From Ceratotherium simum simum (lineage: Eukaryota > Chordata > Mammalia > Perissodactyla > Rhinocerotidae), in NCBI RefSeq assembly GCF_000283155.1, contig NW_004454207.1:678440-742439 (forward strand): a stretch of 64,000 nucleotides of DNA, read 5' to 3'. Each line of letters starts with the position of its first letter. The stretch's first letter is position 1. The notes below the pieces were generated by a model. The model had not been told where the DNA came from and did no database searches. It saw only the letters and a list, made by a program, of their open reading frames with translations. The translations under genes and the position numbers were made by a program. This document shows, piece by piece, positions 34,620 through 45,443 of the stretch.

Positions 34620-34985
34620 GATCAGCCCCAATCATTTACCTCAGCCTTTTGTCATAGTACACTGTGGGCAGAGTGTACTTCTCTGCCTCTTGCCTTGGCC
34701 ACACAACTTGTTTTGGCCCATGGAATGAGGCAGAAGTGACAGTGTGTCAGTCCTAAGCCCAGGATTCAAGAGGCCTTGTGTATTTCCACTTGCTCTCTTG
34801 CAACTCTGCTACTGCCATGAGAATGATATGGCTGGGCTTGCCTGCTGGTCCCAAGAGAAGAATGAGAGGCACCAAGCTAAGACCAGATAAGCCAACACCC
34901 AGCTGATCAGCAGACTTGGGAGACATAATAAATGATGATCATTTTAAGCCCTTATGTGTGGAGGTGGTTTGTTATATGGCATTAA
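34620..34985 (+). mobile_element. Ancient retroelement relic, family uncertain
   Basis: CTTGTTTTGGCCCATGGAAT, GAGGCAGAAGTGACAGTGTG, TGCCATGAGAATGATATGGC, then ATAATAAATGATGATCATTT and TTAAGCCCTTATG. The theme 'ggccaatggaatgtgagcagaagtgatg ... ttttaagccactgag' belongs to a dispersed old mammalian retroelement whose exact family I cannot recall. Confidence 0.45.
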
Positions 34986-35064
34986 CTTACTGATACATCA
35001 ACAAATCACTATCAGGCAGGTTTGGTTTACAGCACTGATCGGTAGTGGTTCATTTGAGTTGTTT

Positions 35065-35320
35065 TTTTTTTTTTTTTTTTTTTATTTTTTGTGAGGAAGA
35101 TCGGCCCTGAGCTAACATCTGCCAATCCTCCTCTTTTTGCTGAGGAAGACTGGCCCTGGGCTAACATTCATGCCCGTCTTCCTCTACTTTACATGGGATG
35201 CTGCCACAGCATGGCTTGACAAGCGGTGCGTCGGTGCGCGCCCGGGATCCGAACCGGCGAACCCCGGGCCGCCGCAGCGGAGAGCGTGCACTTAACCGCT
35301 TGCACCACCGGGCCAGCCCC
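35065..35320 (-). mobile_element. ERE SINE, long class
   Basis: Antisense copy with a long T tract (its A tail), tail modules GAGGAAGATCGGCCCTGAGC and GAGGAAGACTGGCCCTGGGC, and head GGGGCTGGCCC at right. Flanked by TTGAGTTGTTT (35054-35064, 35321-35331). Confidence 0.95.
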
Positions 35321-35429
35321 TTGAGTTGTTTATTTTTAATTTGATATAACAATACAATAATGTTACTCATAGAATCTTAAGAGAATCCTAAAAAAAAAAA
35401 ACAGATTGGCTTTCAAGTCAGATGGCTAT

Positions 35430-35590
35430 ATATTCATACAGAGGTTCTGAAAGTTCCCTCATCTTTCAGAGGCTCAGTTTGTGCATCTGTAAAACAAGAG
35501 TTACCTTACTTACCTTGAAGAGTAGGAATCAATGGATAAAGTATGTAATTTATCCAGCATATGGTAGATCAATAAATGTTAGCTATTATT
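35430..35590 (+). mobile_element. MIR SINE fragment
   Basis: CAGAGGCTCAGTTTGTGCAT, CTGTAAAACAAGAGTTACCT and TCCAGCATATGGTAGATCAA, then TAAATGTTAGCTATTATT: sense MIR core and 3' end. Confidence 0.7.
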
Positions 35591-36107
35591 TTTATTCAGT
35601 ACAATGTACAAAAGAAAGTCTATTTATACTTGAGTCATTATTTGTATTCCATGATTTTTTTCTTCTTTTAATTTTTTGCTCATTTTCTTCTGGTTTCACT
35701 TACATAACTCCTCTCTTTTCCTTGCCTTAGGTCTTTTGAAAAATTCAAGTATAAAGTGTGCCATTCTTTTTGCCCAGTGCCCAAAAGTGGTAAGTCCCAC
35801 TGAGCTATTTGTATTGCTCTGGACACAAGTTCCATGTTATGGACAAATTTTCAAACATAAAGTTCTTTTGAAAGAAAATCAAGCATAGCAGATCATTAAA
35901 TGTCTTCCTTAAAAAGTGAGTGTTCTTTTCTCTCCCCTGTCTTCCATAAACTCCCTCAAATAAGTATTGGATATAAGTGAGATTTTTTTCTAATTAAATC
36001 CATGACCTATTGTGTATAAAGCAATGACAACAACAAAATGCTTGCCTTCCTTTCTGTTGTAGCTACAGAGGTAATCTTAGTTTGAAAGGGATTGTCAAAT
36101 GATTTTG
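35591..36107. other. Unassigned AT-rich sequence
   Basis: No feature recognised; the 102-codon frame at 35422-35730 overlaps the MIR and is not supported. Confidence 0.45.
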
Positions 36108-36306
36108 TCAGGAGTGAGCAAACGTTTTCTGAAAAGGGCCAGATAGCACGTATTTTCAGTTTTGCAGGCCATATGGTCTCTGTTGCATCTACTCAACTCT
36201 GCCATTGTAGCACGAAAGCAGCCACAGACAATATGTAAACATACAGGTATGTATTCTAATAAAACTTTGTATACCAAAACAGGTGGGCCATAGTTTGCAG
36301 ACAGCT
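36108..36306 (+). mobile_element. hAT-Charlie nonautonomous element
   Basis: GAGTGAGCAAACGTTTTCTG, AAAAGGGCCAGATAGCACGT, CTACTCAACTCTGCCATTGT, AGCACGAAAGCAGCCACAGA and TGGGCCATAGTTTGCAGACA. Same family as 59565-59800, with decayed ends. The theme 'caggggtcggcaaact' and its inverse marks a common mammalian hAT-Charlie MITE. Confidence 0.8.
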
Positions 36307-37981
36307 ACTATAAACAATAAATTACAAGGAAAAAGTCATGATATTCATGCAAAATTAACCACACTAAAGTTCAAATATGTTTTCTAATATAATATCCACA
36401 TTATATGTAAATATCTCTTGCGTTTGCTTTTAAATACTAGAATTTTTTAAAGGTTCTGTGTAGGACAATTATAAGGTCGGGTTTTATTCACTGTATCTAT
36501 CCTCATGGTCCAAAGTTTCCCAACATTCGCAAGACATAATTTTTTAGTATAAATCCTGCTGGCAGGCTGATTTAATGCAATTTCTATCTAATTATTCTGT
36601 TTAGGACATTCATTCTGTTATTTCCACATATATCAACACTGGGTCTATGTAGCACCAATGTAACAGTATTTCTACCTATTTGCATGTTACTCAATCTCGT
36701 TTTGATGGTGACCCTATTGGACAATACACTTTTCGTTTTCCAAATAGGAGTCAACAGAAATATCAAAGGAAATACATATTTTCCCCAAAGACTTTCATGT
36801 AGACTCGCTCTTTGGCTTCTGAAAGCTCATTATTAAGGTGTACTCTGATACCATTTTTTTTGAGCCCCTCCTCATGTTAAAAGGTTCTCACACAAACCCA
36901 ATAATCACTGTGGTTTACCCTGTGAAGATTGGCTAGCTAACACTCTCAGCCCATAAGAAACACGTTAGGGAAAGGCACGCACGTCCACGGAGTTCACTAA
37001 CCCAGCTGCTCTGATACGCTAAGGAAGCATTCATGTGCAAGCTAAGTTTGGTGTGCAGATGTTGGTGAATGGTTCGGGAAGACCTCCACGATAGCATCAA
37101 GCCTGCTGCAGAGTGAACTAGCTGAAGATGAATTTTTGCCAAGTTTCCATCATTAAAAACATTTCATTTACCGAGATGGGTTTCAGCAATCTTACAGTGT
37201 GACAATTATTTTATCTGGTAATTTAATCTGTCCTTAATTTCAAAGAGCGGTATTCTGAGATAAAGCGGGACTGAGCAGTCTATTCCTCTGGTGAGGCAAG
37301 ATGCAGGTTCCTCGCATCTTCAAGAAGAAATGATTTATCATGTAGTATGTGATAGATCAAGCCATAGGATTCCCTTTCATCTCTGAGCCTGTCTGAATTC
37401 CCAGTTTTTAAGACTGTATTTTCTTCTACTGTCCAGATTTTGATTATTTTTGGTTTCATATCAGCATAACCAAAAATGTTGCCAATGTGGGCTTTTTTTT
37501 TTAAATCTAGTTCATCATGTTAATGTAAAGAAAGACAGAGTCAGGAAATTCATGTGAAATTGGAGTCTTGGTTTGGACAATGAGCATGTGTAGAAACATC
37601 GGTGTTTGTAAAAGCTCGCTTCCTGATACCATATGAAAACAAACGGATGTTTTTATTACTGGAATTTGTGTAACAACTGTTAACACAAAGCTAAAAGCTG
37701 ACACAGAAACCTTTTATCTAGGAAGCATACTGTCTAATGTTATGGAGGCTGAAACAAAAAGAAAAAAAGAAAAACACAAAAAACGGTGCTCAATTCCCAG
37801 AAGCAGAGCATCCTGCCTTAGGGTCTGAGCGGGGAGCATACACGCAAACACACAAGGGGAGACAAGCAGGGAGCAGAGCTGAGGGCACTGGTGGGATATA
37901 AGAAAAAGAACAACACAATCATGCCACAAATGGTCCTATCGCTCTGCCTCTGTGTTCAGTGGACAGTTGGTAGCCCCCAGC
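36307..37981. other. Unassigned 1.7-kb stretch
   Basis: No repeat or gene recognised. Confidence 0.45.
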
Positions 37982-37990
37982 TAGTGGTTC

Positions 37991-38022
<32 letters not shown>

Positions 38023-38229
38023 GGGGTGTGATTTTTCTTACCAGAGGACATCTGGTAATGTCTAGAGACATTTTTGGTTGTCACAAATGGAGGAGAGGGT
38101 GCTACTGGCATCTAATAGATAGAGGATGTGTAGGAAGCTACTAGACATCCTACAATACACAGGGTAGCCCCCACAACAAAGAACTATCTGGTCCCAAATG
38201 CCAATAGTGTTGAGGCTGAGAAACCCTGT
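37982..38229 (+). mobile_element. hAT-type MITE containing a TG microsatellite
   Basis: TAGTGGTTCTCAA start, GGTAATGTCTAGAGACATTT, TTGGTTGTCACAAATGG, GGTGCTACTGGCATCTAATA, ACATCCTACAATACACAGG and GAGGCTGAGAAACCCTG end. Two other copies lie at 56770 and 62571. Termini of the CAGNG type and, at 62571, a probable 8-bp duplication favour hAT; I cannot name the subfamily. Confidence 0.7.
37995..38020 (+). repeat. (TG)13 microsatellite
   Basis: Thirteen uninterrupted TG units just inside the left end of the hAT copy; likely length-variable. Confidence 0.9.
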
Positions 38230-39003
38230 CTGGCCTGGGAGGGTGTTTGGGGGGGTGGTCTATGGTGAACTCTCTCTACAGGGGCAGCAGATCCGAGGTT
38301 CCAGCTGACGTGGGCATGCGGGAACCTTCCATGCAGGAACAGAACCAAACAAAGGATTGAGACTTATTCAGGATACAATGGAATGACTTCGAATTATCTT
38401 TAGAACCAGATGAGAAGAATTAAAATATCTTAAGAGTTTTTGCCAGAAAGACAATACAAGGAAAGCCGCCTTCTTTCAACCCAAATCAGATTAAAGAATT
38501 GGGTAAAGAAATGGATTTAGGGTCACATGTTGACATGGTGATTCTAAAAAAAGGATGTCCCTTGATGCTCAGGGCACATACCCTGGATGACAGCACCCTC
38601 TGTGTCCCACTCCTGGGTCAAATCTCTAATCCAGAAGCCACCATGTTAGCAGTCAACCCATGATGGAAACTCAATTAATAAATTAATTTCATCAGTTAAT
38701 TCTTTTGTTTTAAATTTAGGAACACATTTAGTAATTATAGTGACAATCTGGGTATGTGATTGAAAACATTTTTAATGTTTAAGAGATTTTGGCATATTAG
38801 AAAATGGACATACTCACTTAGTAAATATTTGTCAAATGATTAAATGTGTTAGCCTTTTAATTCCAATTTTAAATGTGAAATTGATTTTAGACTTGTGATT
38901 TTAAGTTGAAAAGTATAACAGAATTTAACTGTTTGGTAAATAATATTGGACCTTTCGGGTGAACTTTCAATTCTCTAAATAAGTATGGATATTTTAAATA
39001 TTT
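38230..39003. other. Unassigned AT-rich sequence
   Basis: No feature recognised; base composition becomes very AT-rich after about 38680. Confidence 0.45.
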
Positions 39004-39112
39004 AATAAACTTAAATATTGAAAAGTTTAAATGGTAAAAGTCTAAATATTTTAAAGTTTTAATGGTAATAAGTTGAAATATTTAAAGTTTAAATGGTAAT
39101 GAACTTAAATAC
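39004..39112 (+). repeat. 31-bp tandem repeat, about 3.5 units
   Basis: Units beginning AAAGTTTAAATGGTAA at 39021-39051, 39052-39082 and 39083-39112, preceded by a partial unit. The period is 31 bp with a few substitutions per unit; all units are AT-rich. Confidence 0.75.
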
Positions 39113-39632
39113 ACACACTTGCTGAATAGATGAATGCATGTGTTAGATTTATAAAAGTTGTTTAAATTTTAAAAAAAGATTTTGCCTGTTAGGGTTGTAA
39201 GTTTGCCCAGCTAGATAGATACTTGAACGGTTAAACAGAAAATGGAATATATTAACTTTATAAATGTAGATGAAAATGTATAAAGAATTTTAGCTAATTC
39301 AGTTTAGAAATGAGAGCAAGTGTTTGAGTTTAGATTGTTCAACTTAAAGTGATTCAACACTAATCAGAACCCTCTGTGAAACTATTTGTTCTTATTATAT
39401 ACAAAAAAGTTCCTAGAATTATAAGCAGAAAAATAAGATTTATAAGTCGAACTTAAAAGCTTAAGGAACATTTTGATTTTTGTAACTTCAATAAGTTAAT
39501 ATCATTTTAAAGTCTACATAACTGTAAGTAGCCTTTTCTGCACAGAAAGAAAGAACAAGCAAAAGAAGAAAATGCCAGCCTTAGACATCTAGAAAATTAT
39601 TAATAACAGTCAAATTTGTCTTTAGCAATCAA
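39113..39632. other. Unassigned AT-rich sequence
   Basis: No feature recognised. Confidence 0.45.
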
Positions 39633-39646
39633 GAAATAATATTCCT

Positions 39647-39898
39647 GGGCCGGCCCCATGGCCTAGTGGTTAAGTTCAGTGTACTCCACTTCAGCAGCCT
39701 GGGTTCCGTTCCCGGCCACTGACCTACACCACTTGTCAGCGGCCATGCTGTGGCGGCGACCCCACATACAAAATAGAGGAAAATTGGCACAGATGGTAGC
39801 TCAGGGCTAATCTTCCTCAAGCCAAAAAGAGGAAGATTGGCAATGGATGTTAGCTCGGGGCAAATCTTCCTCAGCAAAAAAAGAAAAGAAAAAAGAAA
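39647..39898 (+). mobile_element. ERE-related SINE, older class
   Basis: Head GGGCCGGCCCCATGGCCTAG with the TAAGTTCAGTGTACTCCACT variant also seen at 7604, GGCCATGCTGTGGCGGCGAC, and two tail modules. Probable target duplications GAAATAATATTCCT and GAAAGAATGTTCCT (39633-39646, 39899-39912), 12 of 14 identical. Confidence 0.93.
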
Positions 39899-39912
39899 GA
39901 AAGAATGTTCCT

Positions 39913-40758
39913 ATTGAGCAAAGTGGACGTGTCAGAAAGGTGCCTCACTTTCCAGGTTCCAAGGATACAGGATTTCTGGAGCCAACTCTCTGTGCCCCAT
40001 TTGCCTCCAGGAAATCACAAAGGATTTTGTGGCCCTGGACAGATAAGACAATGGTGCTGACTATAGTCTCTTCTGGGAGCTCAATTACTATGAAATGGAA
40101 TATAAAAATGTTAGTCTTGGAAGAACCCTTAGAGATCAGGGGCCTCATCCTCCTCCTCACTTCCCCCAGGGGTGAAATGGCCTGGACTGGTCCCCGGGAG
40201 CAGGGCCAAATCTTCGTCCAGGGCACCAACTTTAGAGGATGTTTCCAACAGGGTTACTCATACATTCTTCCCTCTCTGTTAATTTGTTAGGCTTCATTCC
40301 ACAATATTTGCCAATTTTTATACAGTAATGGCTACAAACCTCGATGAGTTCCTTTTCTGTGTCAGCAGATGAGCAGTGAGGTGCCATGAAACAAAGTATA
40401 TGGAGACAACACACTTCTGAGAACCGTCCGACAGTGATGTGTGTGTGGGTGTGCGGGAGGGAAAGTGAAAGCTGGCATCTACATTTTCCTTTAATTTTCT
40501 ATCATTTGAAAATGATACCAACACTGTGCTCTAGAATATCGTGACATGCAGCTGTTAAAAGAGGCATATTATTTTATTTTCCTGCTCTGAATTTAGAAAA
40601 TGAATCCAAATGACCTATGATAACACTTTATAACAGCTAGAATTAGTATTTAGACAGACAGTATGACAGGCTAGTTAGCTGAAAATAAAAGCAAAACCCT
40701 CTTTATCCTACTTTAAAAACAAAACCAGGAGGCTATCAATTTAGCACAAAACCAAATT
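39913..40758. other. Unassigned sequence
   Basis: Faint similarity near 40107-40160 (GTCTTGGAAGAACCCTTAGA, GATCAGGGGCCTCATCC) to the old MIR/L3-type theme. The 147-codon frame at 39847-40290 begins inside the SINE and is not supported. Confidence 0.4.
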
Positions 40759-40772
40759 GCGCCATCTGCTGG
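40759..40772 (-). promoter_or_regulatory. CTCF-like motif
   Basis: The minus strand reads CCAGCAGATGGCGC, a very good match to the CTCF core, and has the same orientation as the motif at 1227. Outside recognised repeats. Confidence 0.45.
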
Positions 40773-41779
40773 CTGTTTGCTAACAGATGTTATCTAATCA
40801 GGGCCACCAAACAAAGGTAATTGATAGGAGAAAAGGGAGAAGCCCGTTCCCTCCTCATTCTTTCCTCTGTGCCCTGGGACTCCCTGTCACACGCCCTTTG
40901 AAACACAAAAATGACAATGTTTCCTTCTAAGAAAAAGCACTCCCATTTCCACTGGGACCCATTTTTTTCTTTCTTTTAAAGAAGCACACAAGAACCCAAA
41001 ATACCTTGGCTTTGGCTTGGCCATCAACAAATATATTTCTAAGCAAAGATTATGTTTAACTCTCTCACTTTCTTTTTCCACTCCTGTTCTTTTCAATAAG
41101 AAGATTAACTACAAGCTCGCCAACCAATCAACGCAAATATATGGAGACTTTGAATCTTTCACTGAAGCTTCATAAGGCCTGGACAGAAGGAGGCAAAGAT
41201 AATTGAGTTACGACTACTCTAGCATGAAGCATGCTGTTTGTTTCTACTCACTGGCTTCATGTTTCAATTCATTATGGCATCAGGGCAAACCGATTTTTGT
41301 GTAAACTCTTAGCTGAGATGATACATCTGGGCTTTTGACTGTCTTGCCATTTCCATAGATGAGTTGGCATGAAAAATATTTATATTTTAATCAAATACAA
41401 ATACACATGAAACAGTCTTTTTAGGAGTTTCTTTTCCTGTGTAACGAAGTGAAATGAGGGAAAACACTGAACTGACTAATCAGATTCACCACTCCAAAGA
41501 AGCTCAAATGTCATCACTATGGCAACATGTCAGCCAGGGTCCACCCTGTCTCTTCCTCAGATTGGAAACTGTGCACGTCGTTGCCGTGCTAATGAATTAA
41601 CGTGGCAAACACCGTAAAAAGAGTGAGTTTTGGGCTATGAGGAAGGATCTTAAGACTGATCCCATTCATGCAACACTCTATCCTAATTTTAGTTTTCTTT
41701 CTCCAAATTTAATTAGCCTCTGAGAATCTGCTTTGCACAAAAGGATTTGTTCACTTGCTCGCTCACTCTTTGCTTTCAG
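40773..41779. other. Unassigned non-repetitive sequence
   Basis: No repeat recognised. Contains an RFX X-box-like word ATCACTATGGCAAC at 41513-41526 and, at the end, the acceptor-like tract of the possible exon. Confidence 0.45.
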
Positions 41780-41880
41780 AGGGATCCCATGTTGTTGAGC
41801 CCTTTGTTCCGGGAAATGACAGTGATCATTTCCACTTTGGATCCCAAACTGGGCAAATAGCAGGTGATATAATGCAGAAG
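41780..41880 (+). other. Possible coding exon (101 bp, unidentified)
   Basis: Seen: a pyrimidine-rich tract ending CTTTGCTTTCAG, 101 bp, then AAG followed by GTGAGT, a perfect donor consensus. Read from 41782, 33 codons are open to the donor. The peptide starts GSHVVEPFVPG, has the acidic/aromatic DSDHFHFG and ends GDIMQK; I do not recognise a family. The exon would have phase 1 at entry and phase 0 at exit, or 99 bp (0-0) if the overlapping AGAG acceptor were used. Known: internal exons average about 120 bp. Against: in the same frame the DNA is open from about 41713 to 41907, not exceptional, and no partner exons were found. It could be chance or a cryptic exon. Confidence 0.25.
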
Positions 41881-42708
41881 GTGAGTCTAGTGTATATACT
41901 GGGAGGTTAATTTTAACATATTAAGAAAGTATGTAAAAGATTCTTTATTCACTGGAAGATCACTTATTGAAAAATCTGAATGAGTTTCTGACTAAACTCT
42001 TCCAAGGCTGGTGTTTATGTAGGCAACCAATTAGTTTTAGAACTCAGGAGAAATGTCCCTTTCATCAATTATGTGTCTGATATTCATGTTCCTTATGAGA
42101 CAAAATTAATCTGCACAGTTAGTCTAAATCCTTCATTTTATTATAATTAATCATTTCTTTTTATCTATTCTTAAAATTGTAGAAAATGGCTCAAAACTAT
42201 CTTCCTTAAGATTCTTTTTACACTTTATAAACTTAAATTAGGATCTCATCTAGCTTTCACACAAGGAGGCCAATTTGCCAAAAGCTAATTTTCCAAGAAC
42301 ACACCAAATTTACCTATTGTAGGTTTAATCACTTCAATAGTTTTAAGTGGAATGTTGGATTTTAGTGACTGATATAAATTTTCTGAACGTTAAGTAAACT
42401 AAGAGTAGCATAAGAATTCTAAAAATGCTAAAAGTCTGGCAAAAGAGAAGTAAATGTAAACTTCCCATATGGAAAACTATTTTTAATAAAAAAATTGGCA
42501 TTTTAAGTGTAACAGGACTGTTTCAGCTACTTCCGATTTCAATCTGGATGCTTTTAAATGACACTCCCTGTTTTTTCTAATTTAAACCATTTACCTAATT
42601 TTTAATGGACTATCAGTTTTTCTTACTATGTCTAGCACTTCAAAAAAATTTTTAAATGAAAATTAAAATTAAATAGAAATTAAATTAAACTGTTAAACTT
42701 TAAAAGTA
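41881..42708. other. Unassigned AT-rich sequence
   Basis: Nothing recognised; increasingly A/T-simple towards 42660. Confidence 0.45.
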
Positions 42709-42759
42709 CAAGTAAAAATTTTTTTAATGTAAAACACATTTTTCTTTCATTTTCTTTTT

Positions 42760-43006
42760 TGAGGAAGATTGGCCCTGGGCTAACATCTGTTGCCAATTTT
42801 CCTCTTTTTCTTTTTTTTCTGCCCAAAGCCCCAGTACGTAGTTGTATATCCTAGTTGTAGGTCATTCTAGCTCTTCTATGTGGGATGCCGCCTCAGCATG
42901 GCTTCATGAGCAGTGAGTAGGTCTGCGCCCAGGATCCGAACCGGTGAACCTGGCGCCGCCAAAATGGAACGTGCGAACTTAACCACTATGCCACCAGGCC
43001 GGCCCC
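42760..43006 (-). mobile_element. ERE-related SINE, variant class
   Basis: Antisense copy with GAGGAAGATTGGCCCTGGGC, CCCCAGTACGTAGTTGTATA, TCAGCATGGCTTCATGAGCA, GATCCGAACCGGTGAA and head GGGGGCCGGCC at right. Same subfamily as 11425. Target duplication unclear: CAAGTGAAATTTTAAATA follows the head, and an imperfect CAAGTAAAAATTTT occurs at about 42709, which would put extra T-rich text in the tail. Confidence 0.92.
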
Positions 43007-43076
43007 CAAGTGAAATTTTAAATACAAAATTAAAAAAAAAACACATCAGATAAATCAGTATTTAAAATTAAGAATT

Positions 43077-43299
43077 GGGCCGGCCCCGTGGCTTGGTGGT
43101 TGGGTGAGCGTGCTCCGCTGCCGGTGCCCTGGGTTCGGATCCCGGGCTCGCACCGACGCGCCGCTCCTCCGGCCATGCTGGGGCCGCGTCCCACGTGCAG
43201 CAGCTAGAGGGATGTGCAGCTGTGACAGACGGCTGTCTGCTGGAGCTTTGGGGGAAAAATAAATAAATAAAATCTTTAAAAAATAAAAAAATAAAAAAA
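43077..43299 (+). mobile_element. ERE SINE, short-tailed class
   Basis: Head GGGCCGGCCCCGTGGCTTGG, B box GGTTCGGATCC, GCAGCAGCTAGAGGGATGTG, GGAGCTTTGGGGGAAAAATA, then an A-rich (AAATAAATAAAAT) tail. Perfect 14-bp duplication TAAAATTAAGAATT (43063-43076, 43300-43313). CpG-rich, probably young. It is head-to-head with the SINE at 42760. Confidence 0.95.
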
Positions 43300-43716
43300 T
43301 AAAATTAAGAATTAAGTTAAAATTTAACTCAAATTAAGTATTGAAATTTACATCCAAAAGCAAATATTCATAAATTGCCAAAACAATTCCATCATATGGT
43401 TTGATGATATATATATATATTTTTTAAATAGTTGAGATTTATTGAAAGATTTGACAGGAGAGGAGTGTAAAACAAGTATGGTAGCCCAGAAGAGACATAC
43501 AAGGGTTGAATGAATGATAGCTCAATTTTGAAATATATTAACTGTAAATATGTGATTGGATATGAAGGATAACAAAAATAAATTGGTTAAAACAACTAAA
43601 ATGCTGAAAGATGAGTGCAAAACCAAAGGACATTAAAAAGTATTTCATTTAAACTCAAAGACAATCAATTCTGATATTTTGATTATTGATAATGAAATAA
43701 CGCATTTCTGAATGTA

Positions 43717-43768
43717 TTTAATATGCTTTATTAATTATTAAATTTAATATGCTTTATTAATTATTAAA
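43717..43768 (+). repeat. 26-bp perfect tandem duplication
   Basis: A 26-bp unit starting TTTAATATGCTTTATTAATT and ending ATTAAA occurs twice without mismatch (43717-43742, 43743-43768). Confidence 0.92.
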
Positions 43769-43916
43769 CTGATTGTATAGAAAATGCACATGTAACCCAT
43801 CAGTAGATATTAAGGTGAATAGTTCTGTTAAAGCTGTTTAGATACTCCTTGGAATGCTCTAATGCCATTTTTTAATAAATCAGGCAATTTGTGTATTAGC
43901 TTTTGGTGAATTGACT

Positions 43917-43948
43917 GGTGTGTGTGTGTGCATGTGTGTGGTGTGTGT
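43917..43948 (+). repeat. Interrupted (TG)n microsatellite
   Basis: GTGTGTGTGTGTG, CA, TGTGTGTGG and TGTGTG runs; imperfect TG repeat of about 32 bp. Confidence 0.85.
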
Positions 43949-44879
43949 TTTAAATACAGCTATTTTATACCTCTCCTCCCTTAATTACTGTGTTCTGACC
44001 AGTGCAGAGAACAGCAGCTCTAATGATTTTTCTATTTTAGACACTATGATTCTATTAACGTGGTTTGGTCTCTAAGTCACACTGTGCCTCATATTAGAGC
44101 TTTTCGTCAACTGATACTGCCAAGTATTTTTTGCTAGAACTGATGTAAATTCAAATCTCCTTGATTCTGCTGTTGTGCAATTGACCTTTTTTGAACTTAC
44201 GTACTAGATCTTTCTTCCTGGTTACATTTTCTCTTGTTTTACACACTACCTTGTATTGTTTGTTGTGTATTAGTTAAGTCTGCTCAGCTTTATTGGAAAC
44301 CTCTTGTCTAATCAAGGCTGTGGCTTCTACCTCCCCCACAGTCCGTTGCTCCATTTTGGCACAAGGTAGGCTATGTAACAAATCCCTCATTGAGGAGTGA
44401 TACATACTTGCTGACACACTTGTCCTGTCCCCAGAGCAAATACTTCCAAAACCTTCTAAGATTCTATTTTTCCAACCCTTTAAAACTAATATTTTCATCT
44501 TTCCTGCCCTCACTTATTTGAAGTTGAATTTTGAAATGCAAGAAAAGTGCACTTGCAAATGGCATTTTAGTAAAAACTTAATCAACCAATCATGCTAAGT
44601 TAATTAAAAATTGAAGTGAAAACAATCTGATAAAACCATTAATATTCCTGAAAGTGTTTGATTAAAACATAAAGTATATCTTCATTAACATGAATGCCAT
44701 AGATATCTTAGTTACAGCGACATCTACATAATCAACTCTAAGTTTAGGTAGCTATCTAAAATAAAAGAAAGTCAAAATTACTTATATTTTATTGGGGATT
44801 TGGGTATATTTCAATGGTGTGTATGCCCAGTATACTGAGAACTCACCATAACTCAAAACAAGATAATAATAATGAATCA

Positions 44880-45443
44880 AACAATAAAGAGAAAACCTCT
44901 CAATTAATTCTTGAATAAGAGAAGAAATCTAAAGTTTTAAGTGACCTTCCCAATTACAAACTCAGAATTCTAAAGGACACCAAGAAATTATGAATTTACT
45001 GGTAAATTCTTCTGAAGTCTCTTGAGTAGCTATTCTCCATGTTAGCAAAACCTTTCTTGGAGATAATTATGACCTTAATTCTAAAATCTGATAAACTTAA
45101 CAAGAAAAAGTTTTAGTGGCCAATGTCACTCATGGACTTAAAATTGAAACATTAAAATCAAGTAACAAATAGAATCTAGTAATGCTTTGAGATAAAAATA
45201 ATCCCAAATCCAGGATGATTTATTTCAGAAATATTAGGATAGCTGAATAAATGGAAATACACTAACATAGCATTCTATACTCTAATGAGAAAAATCATAT
45301 GAACGTTTCAAGACGTAACAAAAGATATTGGACAAAAATGAATGCACACTTTCTTAAAGAATGAAATAAGAATAGAAGTAGTGCCCCTTCACGTGTCACT
45401 GCAGACCCATCTTACACTGAAAGCCAGCAGTAACACTCTAGCA
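44880..45443 (+). mobile_element. Decayed L1 ORF2 fragment (left part)
   Basis: CTCATGGACTTAAAATTGAA, AACAAATAGAATCTAGTAAT, GATGATTTATTTCAGAAATA and GAGAAAAATCATATGAACGT, then ATTGGACAAAAATGAATGCA follow the RT part of L1 ORF2 (compare 'caaatcgaatccagcaatatat ... gaaaaatcatatgatcatctcaatagatgcagaa'). Strongly diverged with stops. Its left edge is uncertain. Confidence 0.6.

Larger units (their letters stand above)
43314..44879. other. Unassigned AT-rich sequence
   Basis: No interspersed repeat recognised. Contains a short (AT)7 at about 43406-43419 and the tandem and TG repeats listed separately. Confidence 0.45.

Noticed and set aside
39847..40290. 147-codon frame
   Set aside because: Starts within the tail of an ERE SINE and reads into unassigned DNA.
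41569..41630. Second possible exon after TCTCTTCCTCAG, before GTGAGT
   Set aside because: All three frames contain stops between the sites; at most a noncoding exon, with no other support.
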